Position numbers and translations under genes: made by a program. The notes beneath the pieces are model-generated. The model ran no database searches. It saw nothing but the letters and a program-made list of their open reading frames with translations, and was not told where the DNA came from. Positions 1 through 10,006 of a stretch of 64,000 nt of DNA are shown piece after piece (position 1 is the first letter of the stretch; the number at the start of each line of letters is the position of its first letter). The stretch comes from Bacillota bacterium. GTDB taxonomy: Bacteria > Bacillota > Clostridia > Lachnospirales > Lachnospiraceae. The stretch is taken from positions 124,001 through 188,000 of the forward strand of contig JAEZKU010000024.1 in NCBI GenBank assembly GCA_023436065.1, given 5' to 3'.

Positions 1-39
1 AGTATTTTACTTCCAAATTTAGTATGGTGTATTGGTATC

Positions 40-2286
40 TTAACAAAAATCGTTGTAAACGAGATCGATTTTCTCGCCTTTACCTAACTTAAACAGTATT
101 GATTTCCCCTGATAACTGATCCTTGTATTAATCTCACCTTCACATTGAATACTGCAATGAACCAGCTGACCATTCTGCCACCTGATCGAAACAGACCCGC
201 AGCCCGGTAAGCAGAGTCCGTTGACCTCACCCTTACTCCAGACTTCGGGCAAAGCCGGAAGCAGCAATATTCTGTCCTCATCTGCCTGAACCAGCAGTTC
301 ACAGATTGCTGCAATGGCTCCGAAGTTACCATCTATCTGAAATACTGCACCATCTAACATCGGATGATTATCCATAAAGTTAGGAAAAGTTGAATGAGAC
401 CACAATTTATTTAAATATTCCCAAGCCTTATTCCCATTCCCCAGTCGTGCATATAAATTGATAATCCAGGCACAGCTCCAGCCGGTATGCCCTCCACCAT
501 AGCTTAGGCGGCGTTCCAGGGTTCGATCGGCAGCCTTAGAAAGCTCCGGTGTCTTATCCACAGTAATCTGGTGGGAGGGGTGCAGAGCATAGAGCTGTGA
601 AATATGCCTGTGCCCCGGTTCCTCCTCCTCATAATCCTCAAGCCATTCCATGATTTGTCCATATCTTCCGACTTGTATCGGCGGTAGTCTCTTCTCCAGT
701 TCTTCCACCTTCAGAAGAAGTTCATCGCTTTCCCGGCAAATGGCAGAAGCCTTACGATAGACCTCAAATAAATCACGAAGGATCTGGTTATCCATTGAGG
801 GGCCGTCACATACTGCACCCTTCACCCCACTCGGAAGGATATAGGTATTTTCCGGAGACACGGAAGGACAGGTTACATAATACTCTCCCTTTCGAATCAG
901 AAAGTTCTCAAAGAATAAAACAGCATCCCGAAGTACCGGATACATCTCCCTCAGAAATGCTTCATCCTTCGTATACAGATAATGGGTCCATATGTGCGTA
1001 CATAGCCAGGCTCCGCCCATAACCCAGTAGCTCGCCGGTATATAGATGTCCTGAGGAGCACAATCACCCCAAAGATCCGTATTGTGATGTGCTACGAACC
1101 CCCTGCATCCATACATCTCTTCCGCTACTTTTTTCCCTTTTTCATGCATTCTCTTCAGCAGATCAAAAAGAGGAAGATGGCATTGTGATAAACCACAGGT
1201 CTCAGCGGGCCAATAATTCATCTCAGTATTGATATTGATGGTATATTTCGAATCCCAACAGGGCTGATAGCTGTCATTCCAGATCCCCTGCAGATTTGCC
1301 GGCTGACTGCCCGGTCTGCTGGAGGAAATTAAAAGATAACGTCCATATTGAAAATATAGCTCAGTTAATCTAAGCTGTAATATTCTGCTTCCTTCACCTG
1401 TCTCATCCTTTGCTGCAGCCAGGAGTAATCTGCTGTCTGTTTCGTTAGAATCACTTAGATTTAGACTTACCTTACCGGCAAGCTTCTGATAATCCAGGAT
1501 ATGCCGATTATAGACAGACTCATAGCCCCTTTCGGCTGCCTGCTCCAGTCGCCTTTGGGCTGCTTTCTTCCACTGCTCGTTATGATAAAAGGAGGTCTCT
1601 ATTGCAAGGTAAATCACAGCTTCCCTGGCATCTGTTACCTTAAGGTGCTCTCCAATGATTTCCATCGTTCCACCCTTGATTTCTGTTTTAGCAGCAATCA
1701 GGAAGCAGGAGCCTCCCTTTCCTAAGTCACCCTCTATAAAAATCGTATCATCACCGATCCTGCCGGCATGCTCATAGAATCGGGATCGTTCCAAATGTGC
1801 AGAAAAAGAAATATCCTCCTTGGGAGAGGTTACTTTAATCACAATAACCTGGTCCTCATAGGAAGCAAAGTATTCCCTCGTCTGTGAAGCATTCTCCCCG
1901 ACCAGCTCCACCTTAACAATCCCACGATCCAGATCAAGCAGACGCCGATATTGTCCCGGTTCCTCATTAAGTTCCCAATTAAGGTAAAGCTCGCCTGCCG
2001 TTTGATAAGGATGCTGACTGTTAGGCACTCCGGATAAGTAAGACTCCATCAGCCTTTCTGCTTCAGGTATCCTTCCTTCAAAAATTAAACTTCGAATTTC
2101 TTCCAGCTTCTTTCTGGCATCGGGATTTACCCTGTTACGGTAGCCGCCATACCAGATGCTGTCCTCATTTAATTGCAGATGGTCCTGCTTTGTCCTTCCA
2201 AAAACCATGCCACCCAACCTTCCGTTACCGATCGGTAGAGCCTCTTCCCATAATTTAGCCGGTTTGCTGAATGTAATCTGATTCAC
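40..2286 (-). CDS. GH95 family alpha-L-fucosidase
   Basis: A 748-residue protein of the size and layout of glycoside hydrolase family 95, which removes alpha-1,2-linked L-fucose (some members act on galactose) from glycans by inversion. The N-terminus has the family-like PIGNGRLGGMVFG stretch. The paired Asn region (ININTEMNYWPAE) lies near residue 350, the SVSPEN segment that carries the general acid Glu lies near 477, and the QIDGNFG segment with the catalytic-base Asp lies near 650, so the catalytic set looks intact. I see no signal peptide, so the enzyme is probably cytoplasmic and works on imported oligosaccharides. The start has AAAGGAGG upstream. It begins 20 bp after the second trpD stop with no visible terminator between them, so it may be read through from the trp operon. 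Family call is firm; exact linkage specificity is inferred. Confidence 0.9.
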   Translation of the reverse strand: MNQITFSKPAKLWEEALPIGNGRLGGMVFGRTKQDHLQLNEDSIWYGGYRNRVNPDARKKLEEIRSLIFEGRIPEAERLMESYLSGVPNSQHPYQTAGELYLNWELNEEPGQYRRLLDLDRGIVKVELVGENASQTREYFASYEDQVIVIKVTSPKEDISFSAHLERSRFYEHAGRIGDDTIFIEGDLGKGGSCFLIAAKTEIKGGTMEIIGEHLKVTDAREAVIYLAIETSFYHNEQWKKAAQRRLEQAAERGYESVYNRHILDYQKLAGKVSLNLSDSNETDSRLLLAAAKDETGEGSRILQLRLTELYFQYGRYLLISSSRPGSQPANLQGIWNDSYQPCWDSKYTININTEMNYWPAETCGLSQCHLPLFDLLKRMHEKGKKVAEEMYGCRGFVAHHNTDLWGDCAPQDIYIPASYWVMGGAWLCTHIWTHYLYTKDEAFLREMYPVLRDAVLFFENFLIRKGEYYVTCPSVSPENTYILPSGVKGAVCDGPSMDNQILRDLFEVYRKASAICRESDELLLKVEELEKRLPPIQVGRYGQIMEWLEDYEEEEPGHRHISQLYALHPSHQITVDKTPELSKAADRTLERRLSYGGGHTGWSCAWIINLYARLGNGNKAWEYLNKLWSHSTFPNFMDNHPMLDGAVFQIDGNFGAIAAICELLVQADEDRILLLPALPEVWSKGEVNGLCLPGCGSVSIRWQNGQLVHCSIQCEGEINTRISYQGKSILFKLGKGEKIDLVYNDFC

Positions 2287-2306
2287 AAAACCATCCTCCT
2301 TTTACC

Positions 2307-3332
2307 TTAACTCTTGTATGAGTGTGACGCCTCAATCACTTCCTTCAGTTTTTCCTGAGCCAGCCCACTGTCGAGGATTTCCTGAGCGAGTTTCACACCC
2401 TCCTTGAAATCACCTGCTTTATCGCTGATCATCAGCGCACCGGCGGCATTTAAAATGACAGCCTGACGACGCGGACCCTTGTTCTTACCCGAAAAGACAT
2501 CCTTGATCATAACCGCATTGGCTTCCGGTGTTCCGGTAATGATATCGTTTGGTTTGCAGCGGGATAACCCCAACTCCTCTGGCACAAGTTCATAACTGAT
2601 GATTTCACCGTTCTTCAGCTCGTTAATTCTTGTTTTTCCAAGTAACGATATCTCATCCATACCCTCTTCTCCGTGAACAAACAATGCTCTGGTATAGCCT
2701 AAGGATAAGGCCACCTCGGAAACTGTCTCTAAGAGCTCGGGTTTATAGACCCCCATCACATGTCTGGACGCTCTTGCCGGATTGATCAAGGGTCCAATGA
2801 TGGTATAAAAGATTGTCTTAATTCCTATTTCCTTTTCAGGATGAAGCATCTTCTTCATCACAGGATGAAAGATCGGTGCGTACAGGAATGCCATCCCTAC
2901 CTCTTCAATCATACGTTCTACAGCTGTAGGTGTCTGATGTATTTCCACTCCGAGGGCCTCCAGTACATCGGCACTGCCGGACAATCTGATGTTGGACTTG
3001 CTTCCGGTCTTGGCAACCTTTACTCCGGCCGCGGCAGCTACGAAGGCTACAGCAGTAGAAATATTAAAGGTATTGAGACCTCCACCTGTACCGCAGGTAT
3101 CCAACAGTTCACCCTGTATCCGTGGAGCAACAGGGATACAGTAATCCCGCATCGCTCTTGCGATTGCAGATATCTCGGTAATTGTAGGTCCCTTGATCAG
3201 AAGTGCCACCTGAAAGGACATGATTTGGATATCCGTCATCCTGTCGGATTGAATTGCCGATATCATATCATAGGCTTCCTGAGCCTCCAGGTCAATACCT
3301 GCATTTAATTTTTTCAAGACTTCATCAATCAT
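2307..3332 (-). CDS. Divergent second anthranilate phosphoribosyltransferase-like protein (TrpD paralogue)
   Basis: A 341-residue protein with the whole TrpD fold: helical N-terminal domain, glycine-rich GTGGG at 81-85, TFNIST at 88-93, SGSADVLEALG and the GMDE metal motif. Several hallmark positions differ from the TrpD encoded upstream in the same operon. The GTGGD aspartate is Gly85. KHGNRSVSS is replaced by KTGSKSNIR, which loses the His of the anthranilate site. PVRREIG reads HPEKEIG, so the anthranilate-binding Arg becomes Glu166. A PRPP-type transferase with another acceptor, or a regulatory or degenerate copy, is possible. I chose the ATG at 3332 because it overlaps the trpA stop as ATGA and gives the usual MI start of the family; upstream ATGs at 3341 and 3350 also exist. 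Confidence 0.8.
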   Translation of the reverse strand: MIDEVLKKLNAGIDLEAQEAYDMISAIQSDRMTDIQIMSFQVALLIKGPTITEISAIARAMRDYCIPVAPRIQGELLDTCGTGGGLNTFNISTAVAFVAAAAGVKVAKTGSKSNIRLSGSADVLEALGVEIHQTPTAVERMIEEVGMAFLYAPIFHPVMKKMLHPEKEIGIKTIFYTIIGPLINPARASRHVMGVYKPELLETVSEVALSLGYTRALFVHGEEGMDEISLLGKTRINELKNGEIISYELVPEELGLSRCKPNDIITGTPEANAVMIKDVFSGKNKGPRRQAVILNAAGALMISDKAGDFKEGVKLAQEILDSGLAQEKLKEVIEASHSYKS

Positions 3333-4111
3333 TCCTGACATTGCAAGCATGCCCCTTTCATTCTACGAACGTAGTCTGTTACATAAGGGACACAGTTCTC
3401 CCCATACTCTCCGACGATTTTTACGATTGCACTTCCGACGATGACTCCGTCGGCAATCGAAGCCATATCCTTTGCCTGCTCAGGTGTGGATATACCAAAA
3501 CCAATCGCGCAGGGAATATCCTTCGTCTCCTTAACTGCCTGAATCATCTCCCGAATACCGGTTCCCAATTCGCTCCTGATACCGGTAACACCCATCGATG
3601 ATACACAGTATAAAAACCCTTCTGCAGCATTCACGATTTTTCTGATTCTTTCCTTGGAGGTCGGAGCTATCATAGAGATCAGGGTAATCCCATAACTGTC
3701 ACAGTAGGGTTTGATCTCCTCATTTTCCTCAAAAGGAACATCCGGTACTATAATAGCATCAATACCTGCCTTGATGCAACACTTCATGAAACGTTCCACT
3801 CCATAAGTAAAAATTGGATTCATATAGGTCATAAATGCAATCGGAACCTTACAGGTCTCCCGGATTTCCTCCACCATGGCAAAGATCTTATCCGTGGTAG
3901 TGCCTGCGAGTAAAGCTCTGGCATCTGCATCCTGAATGACAGGGCCTTCCGCCATCGGATCTGAGAACGGGATGCCAAGCTCAATCAAATCTGCTCCTGC
4001 CTCTGCCATGTTCAGTACCAGTTCCTTCGTTACCGAAAGGCTGGGATCCCCTGCGGTAATAAAGGGTATGAAAGCTTTATTATTTTGAAATATCTGTTCT
4101 AATCTATTCAT
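3329..4111 (-). CDS. trpA: Tryptophan synthase alpha chain
   Basis: A 260-residue TIM-barrel subunit that cleaves indole-3-glycerol phosphate to indole and glyceraldehyde 3-phosphate and passes indole to TrpB. Near residue 45 the [14 protein letters not shown] motif carries both catalytic acids (Glu in ELGIP and Asp in the following segment). The phosphate-binding GIRSELG and GFGIST loops are visible further on. A GGGGGGT ribosome binding site precedes the ATG, and the start lies inside the end of trpB (8-bp overlap), so translation is probably coupled. The stop overlaps the start of the second trpD. Normal family length and no missing key residue seen. Confidence 0.97.
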   Translation of the reverse strand: MNRLEQIFQNNKAFIPFITAGDPSLSVTKELVLNMAEAGADLIELGIPFSDPMAEGPVIQDADARALLAGTTTDKIFAMVEEIRETCKVPIAFMTYMNPIFTYGVERFMKCCIKAGIDAIIVPDVPFEENEEIKPYCDSYGITLISMIAPTSKERIRKIVNAAEGFLYCVSSMGVTGIRSELGTGIREMIQAVKETKDIPCAIGFGISTPEQAKDMASIADGVIVGSAIVKIVGEYGENCVPYVTDYVRRMKGACLQCQE

Positions 4112-5288
4112 AGATCTTTACCCCCCTGTATCTGGCAATGGCAGCTACATCCTTGTCTCCTCTGCCGGAAAGATTAATTATAATGATCTGCTCCTTTGAC
4201 ATGGTCGGAGCCAGCTTCCTGGCATAAGCCACTGCATGAGCACTCTCTATAGCGGAAATGATACCTTCTGTACGAGCCAGATATTCAAAGGCATCCACTG
4301 CCTCCTGATCTGCAATCGGCACATATTCCGCTCTTTTTATATCATGTAGATAGGAGTGCTCCGGACCGACTCCCGGATAATCCAGTCCTGCCGAGATGGA
4401 GTAAACCGGAGCGATCTGACCATATTCATCCTGGCAGAAATAAGACTTCATTCCATGGAAAATTCCCAGGGAACCTGTCGATATGGTGGCTGCAGTTCGA
4501 TCTGTGTCTACACCGAGTCCCGCAGCCTCACAGCCGATCAGCCGGACCTTCTTATCCTCGATAAAATCGTAGAATAAGCCCATCGCATTACTGCCCCCTC
4601 CCACGCAGGCAAGCAGGACATCAGGAAGTCTTCCTTCCGTGGCAAGCATCTGTTCCCGTACTTCTTTGCCTATGATACTTTGAAAATCTCTTACAATCAT
4701 CGGAAACGGATACGGTCCCATCACGGAACCCAGGACATAATGAGTATCGTCCACCCTTTTGGTCCATTCCCGAAAGGTCTCGCTTACGGCATCCTTTAGG
4801 GTCTGGGTTCCTGCGGTTACTTCATGTACCTTCGCACCCAAAAGTTCCATACGGAACACATTCAATGCCTGCCGCTCTGTATCCTCCTTACCCATAAATA
4901 TCTCACATTCCAGACCAAGCAGAGCTGCTGCAGTGGCTGTAGCCACTCCGTGCTGCCCTGCTCCGGTCTCAGCGATCACCCTGGTCTTGCCCATCTTTTT
5001 CGCTAATAGTACCTGCCCCAGAACATTATTGATTTTATGGGATCCGGTGTGGTTTAGATCCTCCCGCTTCAGATAGATCTTGGCTCCCCCCAGGTCCTCG
5101 GTCATTTTTCCGGCATAGTACAACAGGGACGGTCTACCTGTATAATTTTGAAATAAATCCGTGAGCTCCCGCTGAAATTCAGGATCGCTTTTATAATGAA
5201 AATAAGCCTCCTCCAGCTCATTTAAGACATTCATCAGGGTCTCTGTTACATATTGTCCTCCATGTATTCCAAATCTTCCTTTTGACAT
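4104..5288 (-). CDS. trpB: Tryptophan synthase beta chain
   Basis: A 394-residue PLP enzyme that joins indole to L-serine to make tryptophan, acting as the alpha2-beta2 complex with TrpA. It shows [16 protein letters not shown] at the start, the PLP lysine in HTGSHKINN near residue 84, the [12 protein letters not shown] loop and the GGGSNAMG phosphate-binding loop. It therefore looks like the usual TrpB1 form that works with TrpA. The ATG at 5288 shares one base with the trpF stop (TGATG) and has GGAG upstream; a GTG one codon earlier is possible. Fifth structural step in the operon order E-G-D-C-F-B-A. Confidence 0.97.
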   Translation of the reverse strand: MSKGRFGIHGGQYVTETLMNVLNELEEAYFHYKSDPEFQRELTDLFQNYTGRPSLLYYAGKMTEDLGGAKIYLKREDLNHTGSHKINNVLGQVLLAKKMGKTRVIAETGAGQHGVATATAAALLGLECEIFMGKEDTERQALNVFRMELLGAKVHEVTAGTQTLKDAVSETFREWTKRVDDTHYVLGSVMGPYPFPMIVRDFQSIIGKEVREQMLATEGRLPDVLLACVGGGSNAMGLFYDFIEDKKVRLIGCEAAGLGVDTDRTAATISTGSLGIFHGMKSYFCQDEYGQIAPVYSISAGLDYPGVGPEHSYLHDIKRAEYVPIADQEAVDAFEYLARTEGIISAIESAHAVAYARKLAPTMSKEQIIIINLSGRGDKDVAAIARYRGVKIYE

Positions 5289-5902
5289 CACTCCACACTC
5301 CTTACTTTTGCTATGATATTGCTTATCTTTTGGGGATCTTTTTTCCCATCTGTCTCAACACCGCTGCTGACATCCACCGCAAACGGCTGATAATTTCCGA
5401 CTGCCTCCAGGATGTTATCCTCATTGATGCCTCCTGCAAGGAAATATTGCCTTACAGGCTTTTGTATCAGGGTCCAGTCAAAGGAAACTCCACTTCCTCC
5501 GTATTGCTGCTCATGAAAGGTATCAAACAGAAGGTAATCAGCTGCCGATTCAAACACCTGTGTGACGTCTTCTGAGGTCTTGACTCTGACAGCCCTGATG
5601 ATTTCCTTGTCCGTCATCGTTCTGAGCTTTCTGATATACTCCTCGTCCTCATCCCCATGCAGCTGAATAAGATCTATGATGCCCTTACTGCAGAGCCCGG
5701 CGATACGTTCGATCTCCTCGTTGACAAATACCCCGACTGCCTTGATACCAGGGTTAAGGATCTGTTTTAGCAGCTTAGCCTGGTCCTCCGTTACCTGTCT
5801 GCGACTCTTTGCAAAGACAAATCCGATGTAATCCGGCAGATATTCATTGACTGCCCTGATATCCTCTTGTCGGGTTAAACCACATATCTTTATCTTAGAC
5901 AT
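5288..5902 (-). CDS. trpF: Phosphoribosylanthranilate isomerase
   Basis: A 204-residue TIM-barrel enzyme that isomerises N-(5-phosphoribosyl)anthranilate to the ribulose form, the third step of tryptophan synthesis. The catalytic Cys is in KICGLTR at the N-terminus, and the Asp general acid is in [15 protein letters not shown], followed by the typical glycine-rich loop. The C-terminal [13 protein letters not shown] phosphate-binding segment is present. I chose the ATG at 5902 because GGAG sits six bases upstream and the protein then begins MSKIKICGL as in the family; an ATG four codons earlier has its binding site touching the start. A 107-bp gap separates it from trpC, the widest within the operon. 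Confidence 0.95.
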   Translation of the reverse strand: MSKIKICGLTRQEDIRAVNEYLPDYIGFVFAKSRRQVTEDQAKLLKQILNPGIKAVGVFVNEEIERIAGLCSKGIIDLIQLHGDEDEEYIRKLRTMTDKEIIRAVRVKTSEDVTQVFESAADYLLFDTFHEQQYGGSGVSFDWTLIQKPVRQYFLAGGINEDNILEAVGNYQPFAVDVSSGVETDGKKDPQKISNIIAKVRSVE

Positions 5903-6009
5903 ACTATTCTCCATTCCTGAGTCTGTTCAAAAATCAGCTCTGATTAAGTTCTAATTATCAGCTTCACAGACTATTTTGTATCCGGTGCCAAGTATATATC
6001 GAGAGCTTT

Positions 6010-6825
6010 TTACTGACGCAGGGCATCCAACTGCTGCTTTTTGTCAGAACTACGCATCAAAGTCTCTCCGATTAAAACTGCATCCACTCCCGCTTTAGCT
6101 AATGCCCTGATATCCTGATTGGTGCGTATGCCGCTCTCTGCAACATAGATAACGTCCTCAGGGATCAGCTCCGATAATCTGATACTGTTCGAAAGATCCA
6201 CCTCAAAGGTCTTAAGATTACGGTTATTGACACCGATGATCCGGGCTCCGGCTCTCAGCGCAGACCGAACCTCGGTCTCGTCATGGGCTTCCACCAGTGC
6301 TGACAGACCCAACTCCCCACACAGTTTCAGATATTCCTTTATCATATCTTCATCCAGCAGGGAACAGATTAACAGTACTGCATCGGCACCGATCAGTTTG
6401 GCTTCGTAGATTTGATATTCATCAATGGTAAAATCCTTACGCAGTACAGGAATCGTTACTGTCTTACTGATTTCGCTTAAGTATGTATCGCTTCCCCGGA
6501 AGAAATCCGGTTCCGTGAGCACTGAGATGGCAGAAGCACCGGCACTCTCATATTCTTTGGCAATGGACAGATACTCAAACTCTTCGGTTATTACCCCTTT
6601 TGACGGTGATGCCTTCTTCACCTCACAGATAAATGCCATCTCAGCTTTGTTATCAAATTCCTTCGACTTCTTTAGCGCCTGCTCAAAAGCAAATACTTCC
6701 CTTCCGTTGATATTCCTAAGCTTATGCTCCTCATAAAGCATTTCCTTAAGCTTTGGCAGGGGCAGCTTACTCTTTGCCTTATCCACCCTTACTCTGGTTG
6801 CCTGTGCAATTGTATCCAGTATCAT
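6010..6825 (-). CDS. trpC: Indole-3-glycerol phosphate synthase
   Basis: A 271-residue TIM-barrel synthase that closes the indole ring with loss of CO2 and water. Visible landmarks are the FICEVKKASPSKGVI segment with catalytic Glu and Lys, the VLRKDFTIDEYQIYEA segment with a second lysine, and GVNNRNLKTFEVDL followed by AESGI, which form the phosphate and indole site. The length is standard for a monofunctional TrpC; in this genome TrpF is a separate gene. It starts 20 bp after the trpD stop and is followed by a 107-bp spacer before trpF in which I see no clear promoter or terminator. Confidence 0.96.
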   Translation of the reverse strand: MILDTIAQATRVRVDKAKSKLPLPKLKEMLYEEHKLRNINGREVFAFEQALKKSKEFDNKAEMAFICEVKKASPSKGVITEEFEYLSIAKEYESAGASAISVLTEPDFFRGSDTYLSEISKTVTIPVLRKDFTIDEYQIYEAKLIGADAVLLICSLLDEDMIKEYLKLCGELGLSALVEAHDETEVRSALRAGARIIGVNNRNLKTFEVDLSNSIRLSELIPEDVIYVAESGIRTNQDIRALAKAGVDAVLIGETLMRSSDKKQQLDALRQ

Positions 6826-6845
6826 ACACGATAACCCTTTCCTCT

Positions 6846-7853
6846 CTATTCATTGGACAAACGTATGAATTGTCTTAACTGTTCCATCGCTTTTCCGCTG
6901 TCGATCGTATCAGCAGCCAGCTTGACGCACTCACGAAGCGTGATATTGTTATAGGACATATAGAGACAAACCGCTGAGTTCAGAAGCACGATATCCCGCT
7001 TCGGTCCACGCTCTCCATTTAAAATACTGAGAGCAATAGCCGCATTCTGCTGCGGATCACCTCCGACCAAATCCTCCGGCTTACAATACTCAAAGCCAAA
7101 CTGGTGGGGATCCAAAAAGAAGCTGTTCACCTGTCCCTGGTTTACCTCACAGACAGTCGTTTTGGCGCTTAGTGATACTTCATCCAGCCCATCATGTCCA
7201 TGAACCACCATCGCTCTTTTTACTCCCAGATTAGCCAGTACTCTTGCCATTGGCTCAACCAGATTCTCATCATATACACCCAGTAGCTGTAGGTTCGCAT
7301 CCGCAGGGCTGGACAGCGGTCCCAGAATATTAAATATCGTGCGAACACCGATTTCTCTTCTGACAGGAGCTGCGTATTTCATGGAGGAATGATACAGCGG
7401 TGCGAACAGGAAACATATACCGATTTCCTTCAGTATCTTCTCACTTTTCTCCACGGGAATGTCAATCTTCACCCCCAGAGCCTCCAGGACATCGGCACTG
7501 CCGCATTTACTGGATACACTGCGATTACCATGCTTTGCTACCGGTATTCCTGCAGCCGATATGATCAGTGAGGAGATTGTTGAGATATTGAAGGTAAATG
7601 CTTCATCCCCGCCGGTACCCACGATATCCAGTACATCTCCCTCATGCTTCAGCTTAAGACCGTATTTTCTCATTATGGTTGCACAACCCGTGATTTCATC
7701 AATTGTCTCACCCTTCATACGGATTGCAGTGATAAAGGCTGCAATCTGTGCATTTGTGGCGTTCCCTCCCATGATTTCGTCCATGACAGCCTTCGTCTCC
7801 TCAAAGGACAGGTTATCTCTGTTCAGGACCTTATAGATTGCCTGCTGTATCAT
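6846..7853 (-). CDS. trpD: Anthranilate phosphoribosyltransferase
   Basis: A 335-residue enzyme that transfers phosphoribose from PRPP to anthranilate. All family motifs are intact: DIVGTGGDEAFTFNIST for PRPP, KHGNRSVSSKCGSADVLEALG with the anthranilate-site His, PVRREIGVRTIFNILGPL with the anthranilate-binding Arg, and GLDEVSL for metal. The ATG overlaps the trpG stop (ATGA), implying coupled translation. This is the canonical copy; a diverged paralogue closes the same operon at 2307-3332. Confidence 0.96.
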   Translation of the reverse strand: MIQQAIYKVLNRDNLSFEETKAVMDEIMGGNATNAQIAAFITAIRMKGETIDEITGCATIMRKYGLKLKHEGDVLDIVGTGGDEAFTFNISTISSLIISAAGIPVAKHGNRSVSSKCGSADVLEALGVKIDIPVEKSEKILKEIGICFLFAPLYHSSMKYAAPVRREIGVRTIFNILGPLSSPADANLQLLGVYDENLVEPMARVLANLGVKRAMVVHGHDGLDEVSLSAKTTVCEVNQGQVNSFFLDPHQFGFEYCKPEDLVGGDPQQNAAIALSILNGERGPKRDIVLLNSAVCLYMSYNNITLRECVKLAADTIDSGKAMEQLRQFIRLSNE

Positions 7854-8431
7854 TGTACTCCACCTCCGATCTTTAAGAAGTTTCTCATGATCACCTCTCC
7901 CTGAGGTGTCAGGATCGATTCCGGATGAAACTGGACTCCGTAAATCTCATAGCTGCGATGTTTGATCGCCATGATCTCCCCATCATCATCCTCGGCAATT
8001 ACCAACAGATCATCGGGCAATGTATCCTTTTTCGCAATCAGTGAATGATATCTGGCTGCGCGGATAATTGGAGGAAGTCCATGGAATATTCTCGCACCGT
8101 TCGCAATATGGATGTTGCTCTGTTTTCCGTGCATCAGCCTCTTGGCCGGAGTGATGGAGGCTCCAAACACCTCACTGATAGCCTGATGCCCGAGGCATAC
8201 TCCCAGGATCGGCACCTCCCCCTTCAAATAGGCTATCACCTCTTCACAGATCCCCGCATCCTTTGGATAGCCGGGTCCCGGGGAAAGGATAATATGTGTG
8301 GGCTTTAGCTCCCTGATCTCCTCCGTCGTCAGCTCATCGTTGCGTATGACCTTCATATCAGCCCCGATACTGCCTGCAAGCTGTACCAGATTATAAGTAA
8401 AACTATCATAATTATCGATTATTAATAGCAT
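7850..8431 (-). CDS. trpG: Anthranilate synthase glutamine amidotransferase component (TrpG/PabA type)
   Basis: A 193-residue class I glutamine amidotransferase that releases ammonia from glutamine for TrpE. The Cys nucleophile is in GVCLGHQAI and the His-Glu pair is in QFHPESI; the oxyanion strand ILSPGPGYP is also present. I chose the ATG at 8431 because AGGGAGGAG lies four bases upstream and the protein then begins MLLIIDNYDSFTYN, typical of the family. In many Firmicutes one such subunit serves both anthranilate and p-aminobenzoate synthases; no pab genes are in this window, so shared use cannot be judged. It sits 20 bp behind trpE and overlaps trpD. Confidence 0.95.
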   Translation of the reverse strand: MLLIIDNYDSFTYNLVQLAGSIGADMKVIRNDELTTEEIRELKPTHIILSPGPGYPKDAGICEEVIAYLKGEVPILGVCLGHQAISEVFGASITPAKRLMHGKQSNIHIANGARIFHGLPPIIRAARYHSLIAKKDTLPDDLLVIAEDDDGEIMAIKHRSYEIYGVQFHPESILTPQGEVIMRNFLKIGGGVQ

Positions 8432-8451
8432 ATTGCTCCTCCCTTCCTGCA

Positions 8452-9906
8452 CTATTCAAGCTCGCCGGCTCTCAAGATAGCTTCCATGACCGCTTTGGCT
8501 TTGTTTCCTGATTCCTCATACTCCCTCTCCGGGATGCTGTCAGCAACAATACCTCCTCCGGCCTGAATATAGACCCTATTGTTCTTCTTCACTGCCATAC
8601 GGATCGCAATACAGATATCCATATTGCCGGTGAAATCAATATATCCGATCGCTCCGCCGTAAATACCGCGTGGTGCCTTCTCCTGCTCCTCGATAATCTC
8701 ACAAGCACGTATTTTCGGAGCACCGGATAGCGTTCCTGCAGGTAATATGGCGTCGATGGCGTCCAAAGCATCCTTCTCCGGCTTTATCCTGCCCTCTACC
8801 TCCGAGGTGATGTGCATGATTCTGGAATACTTCTGTATCCGCATGTAATCCGTTACCTTAACTCCACCGTATTCAGAGATTTTGCCGATATCGTTCCGTG
8901 CCAGATCCACCAGCATGTTATGCTCCGCTAGCTCCTTCTCATCCAACATAAGCTCCTTCTCCAAAGCCTCATCTTCTTCCTTATCCTTTCCTCTGGGTCT
9001 GCTTCCCGCAATCGGAAATGTGGATAATTTGCCATCCTTAAGCCGGACCAGTGTTTCCGGAGAGGCCGAAATCAGCTGGACCTCATCATTTTGCATGAAT
9101 ACCATATAAGGAGAAGGATTGGTTGTCCTGAGGACACGGTAAGCGTTTAAAAGGCTGTCTTTATATTCTGTCTCAAAACGTCTGGAGATGACTGCCTGGA
9201 AGATATCCCCGGCTATGATATATTCCTTCGTTTTCTCCACTCTTGCACAATATTCTTCTTTTGTCATATTACACATAAACTTAGGTCTGCTAAGCATCGG
9301 AACTGTTGTAAAAGGGACCGGCTCTGTAATGAACCTTGTCAGATGCTCAATATCAGATACTGCATTCCCGTAATTCTCCAGCACTTTATCTGTCTTCATA
9401 TTGACTACGATACTGATCTTCTGTTTTAAGTGATCATAAGCGATCACCTTATCAAAAAGCATCAGATCGAAATCATTAAATTCACTTTCAGAAAGCTTTA
9501 ATACCGGTTCCACATATCCGATCATCTCATAGGAGAAATATCCGACGAGACCTCCGGCAAAGGGCGGCAGATCTGCAAGCTTTGGAGCCTTATATTGATT
9601 TAAAAGCTCCCGCAGTACCTCAAAGGGCTTATCAGAAGGAATTACCCGTCTGATTCCGTCATCAATCATGACCTCCTTATTTTTACAGGTTACATGGACA
9701 ATCGGGTTAAAACCGAGGAAGGAATATCTCCCCCATTTTTCACCGCCTTCAATGCTTTCCAGGAGATAATATCGCTCGCTGATTTGAGATATCTTCCGTA
9801 GCAATGTAATGGGTGTGATGATATCAGCATAGATTTCCTTGCAGATTGGTATGATGTCGTACTCTTTCGCCAACACTTCGATTTCGTTGCAGCTGGGTGT
9901 AATCAT
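8452..9906 (-). CDS. trpE: Anthranilate synthase component I
   Basis: A 484-residue chorismate-using enzyme and first committed step of tryptophan synthesis. The N-terminal half contains the LLES motif (YYLLESIEGG), the usual tryptophan feedback-binding element. The catalytic half shows ISASPETLV, the PIAGSRPRG loop, DLARNDIGKIS, LPAGTLSGAPK, RGIYGGAIGY and IQAGGGIVADS. I preferred the ATG at 9906, which has AAGGTGAT just upstream and gives an MITPS start; an ATG seven codons earlier is the longest alternative. First gene behind the T-box leader, so its expression should follow tRNA-Trp charging, with feedback inhibition on top. Confidence 0.95.
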   Translation of the reverse strand: MITPSCNEIEVLAKEYDIIPICKEIYADIITPITLLRKISQISERYYLLESIEGGEKWGRYSFLGFNPIVHVTCKNKEVMIDDGIRRVIPSDKPFEVLRELLNQYKAPKLADLPPFAGGLVGYFSYEMIGYVEPVLKLSESEFNDFDLMLFDKVIAYDHLKQKISIVVNMKTDKVLENYGNAVSDIEHLTRFITEPVPFTTVPMLSRPKFMCNMTKEEYCARVEKTKEYIIAGDIFQAVISRRFETEYKDSLLNAYRVLRTTNPSPYMVFMQNDEVQLISASPETLVRLKDGKLSTFPIAGSRPRGKDKEEDEALEKELMLDEKELAEHNMLVDLARNDIGKISEYGGVKVTDYMRIQKYSRIMHITSEVEGRIKPEKDALDAIDAILPAGTLSGAPKIRACEIIEEQEKAPRGIYGGAIGYIDFTGNMDICIAIRMAVKKNNRVYIQAGGGIVADSIPEREYEESGNKAKAVMEAILRAGELE

Positions 9907-10006
9907 AATAATCACCTTATTTTTCATTGATGGGATGAAAAATTCCTTTCTGTTTTTTTAGTTGGAGGGATGTAAAAAGCCGGAGTCTTAATTGAATAAA
10001 ATTATA

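Noticed and set aside
2760..3308. 182-codon plus-strand frame antisense to the second trpD
   Set aside because: Cys/Tyr-rich translation, no binding site, and it is fully inside a conserved gene on the other strand.
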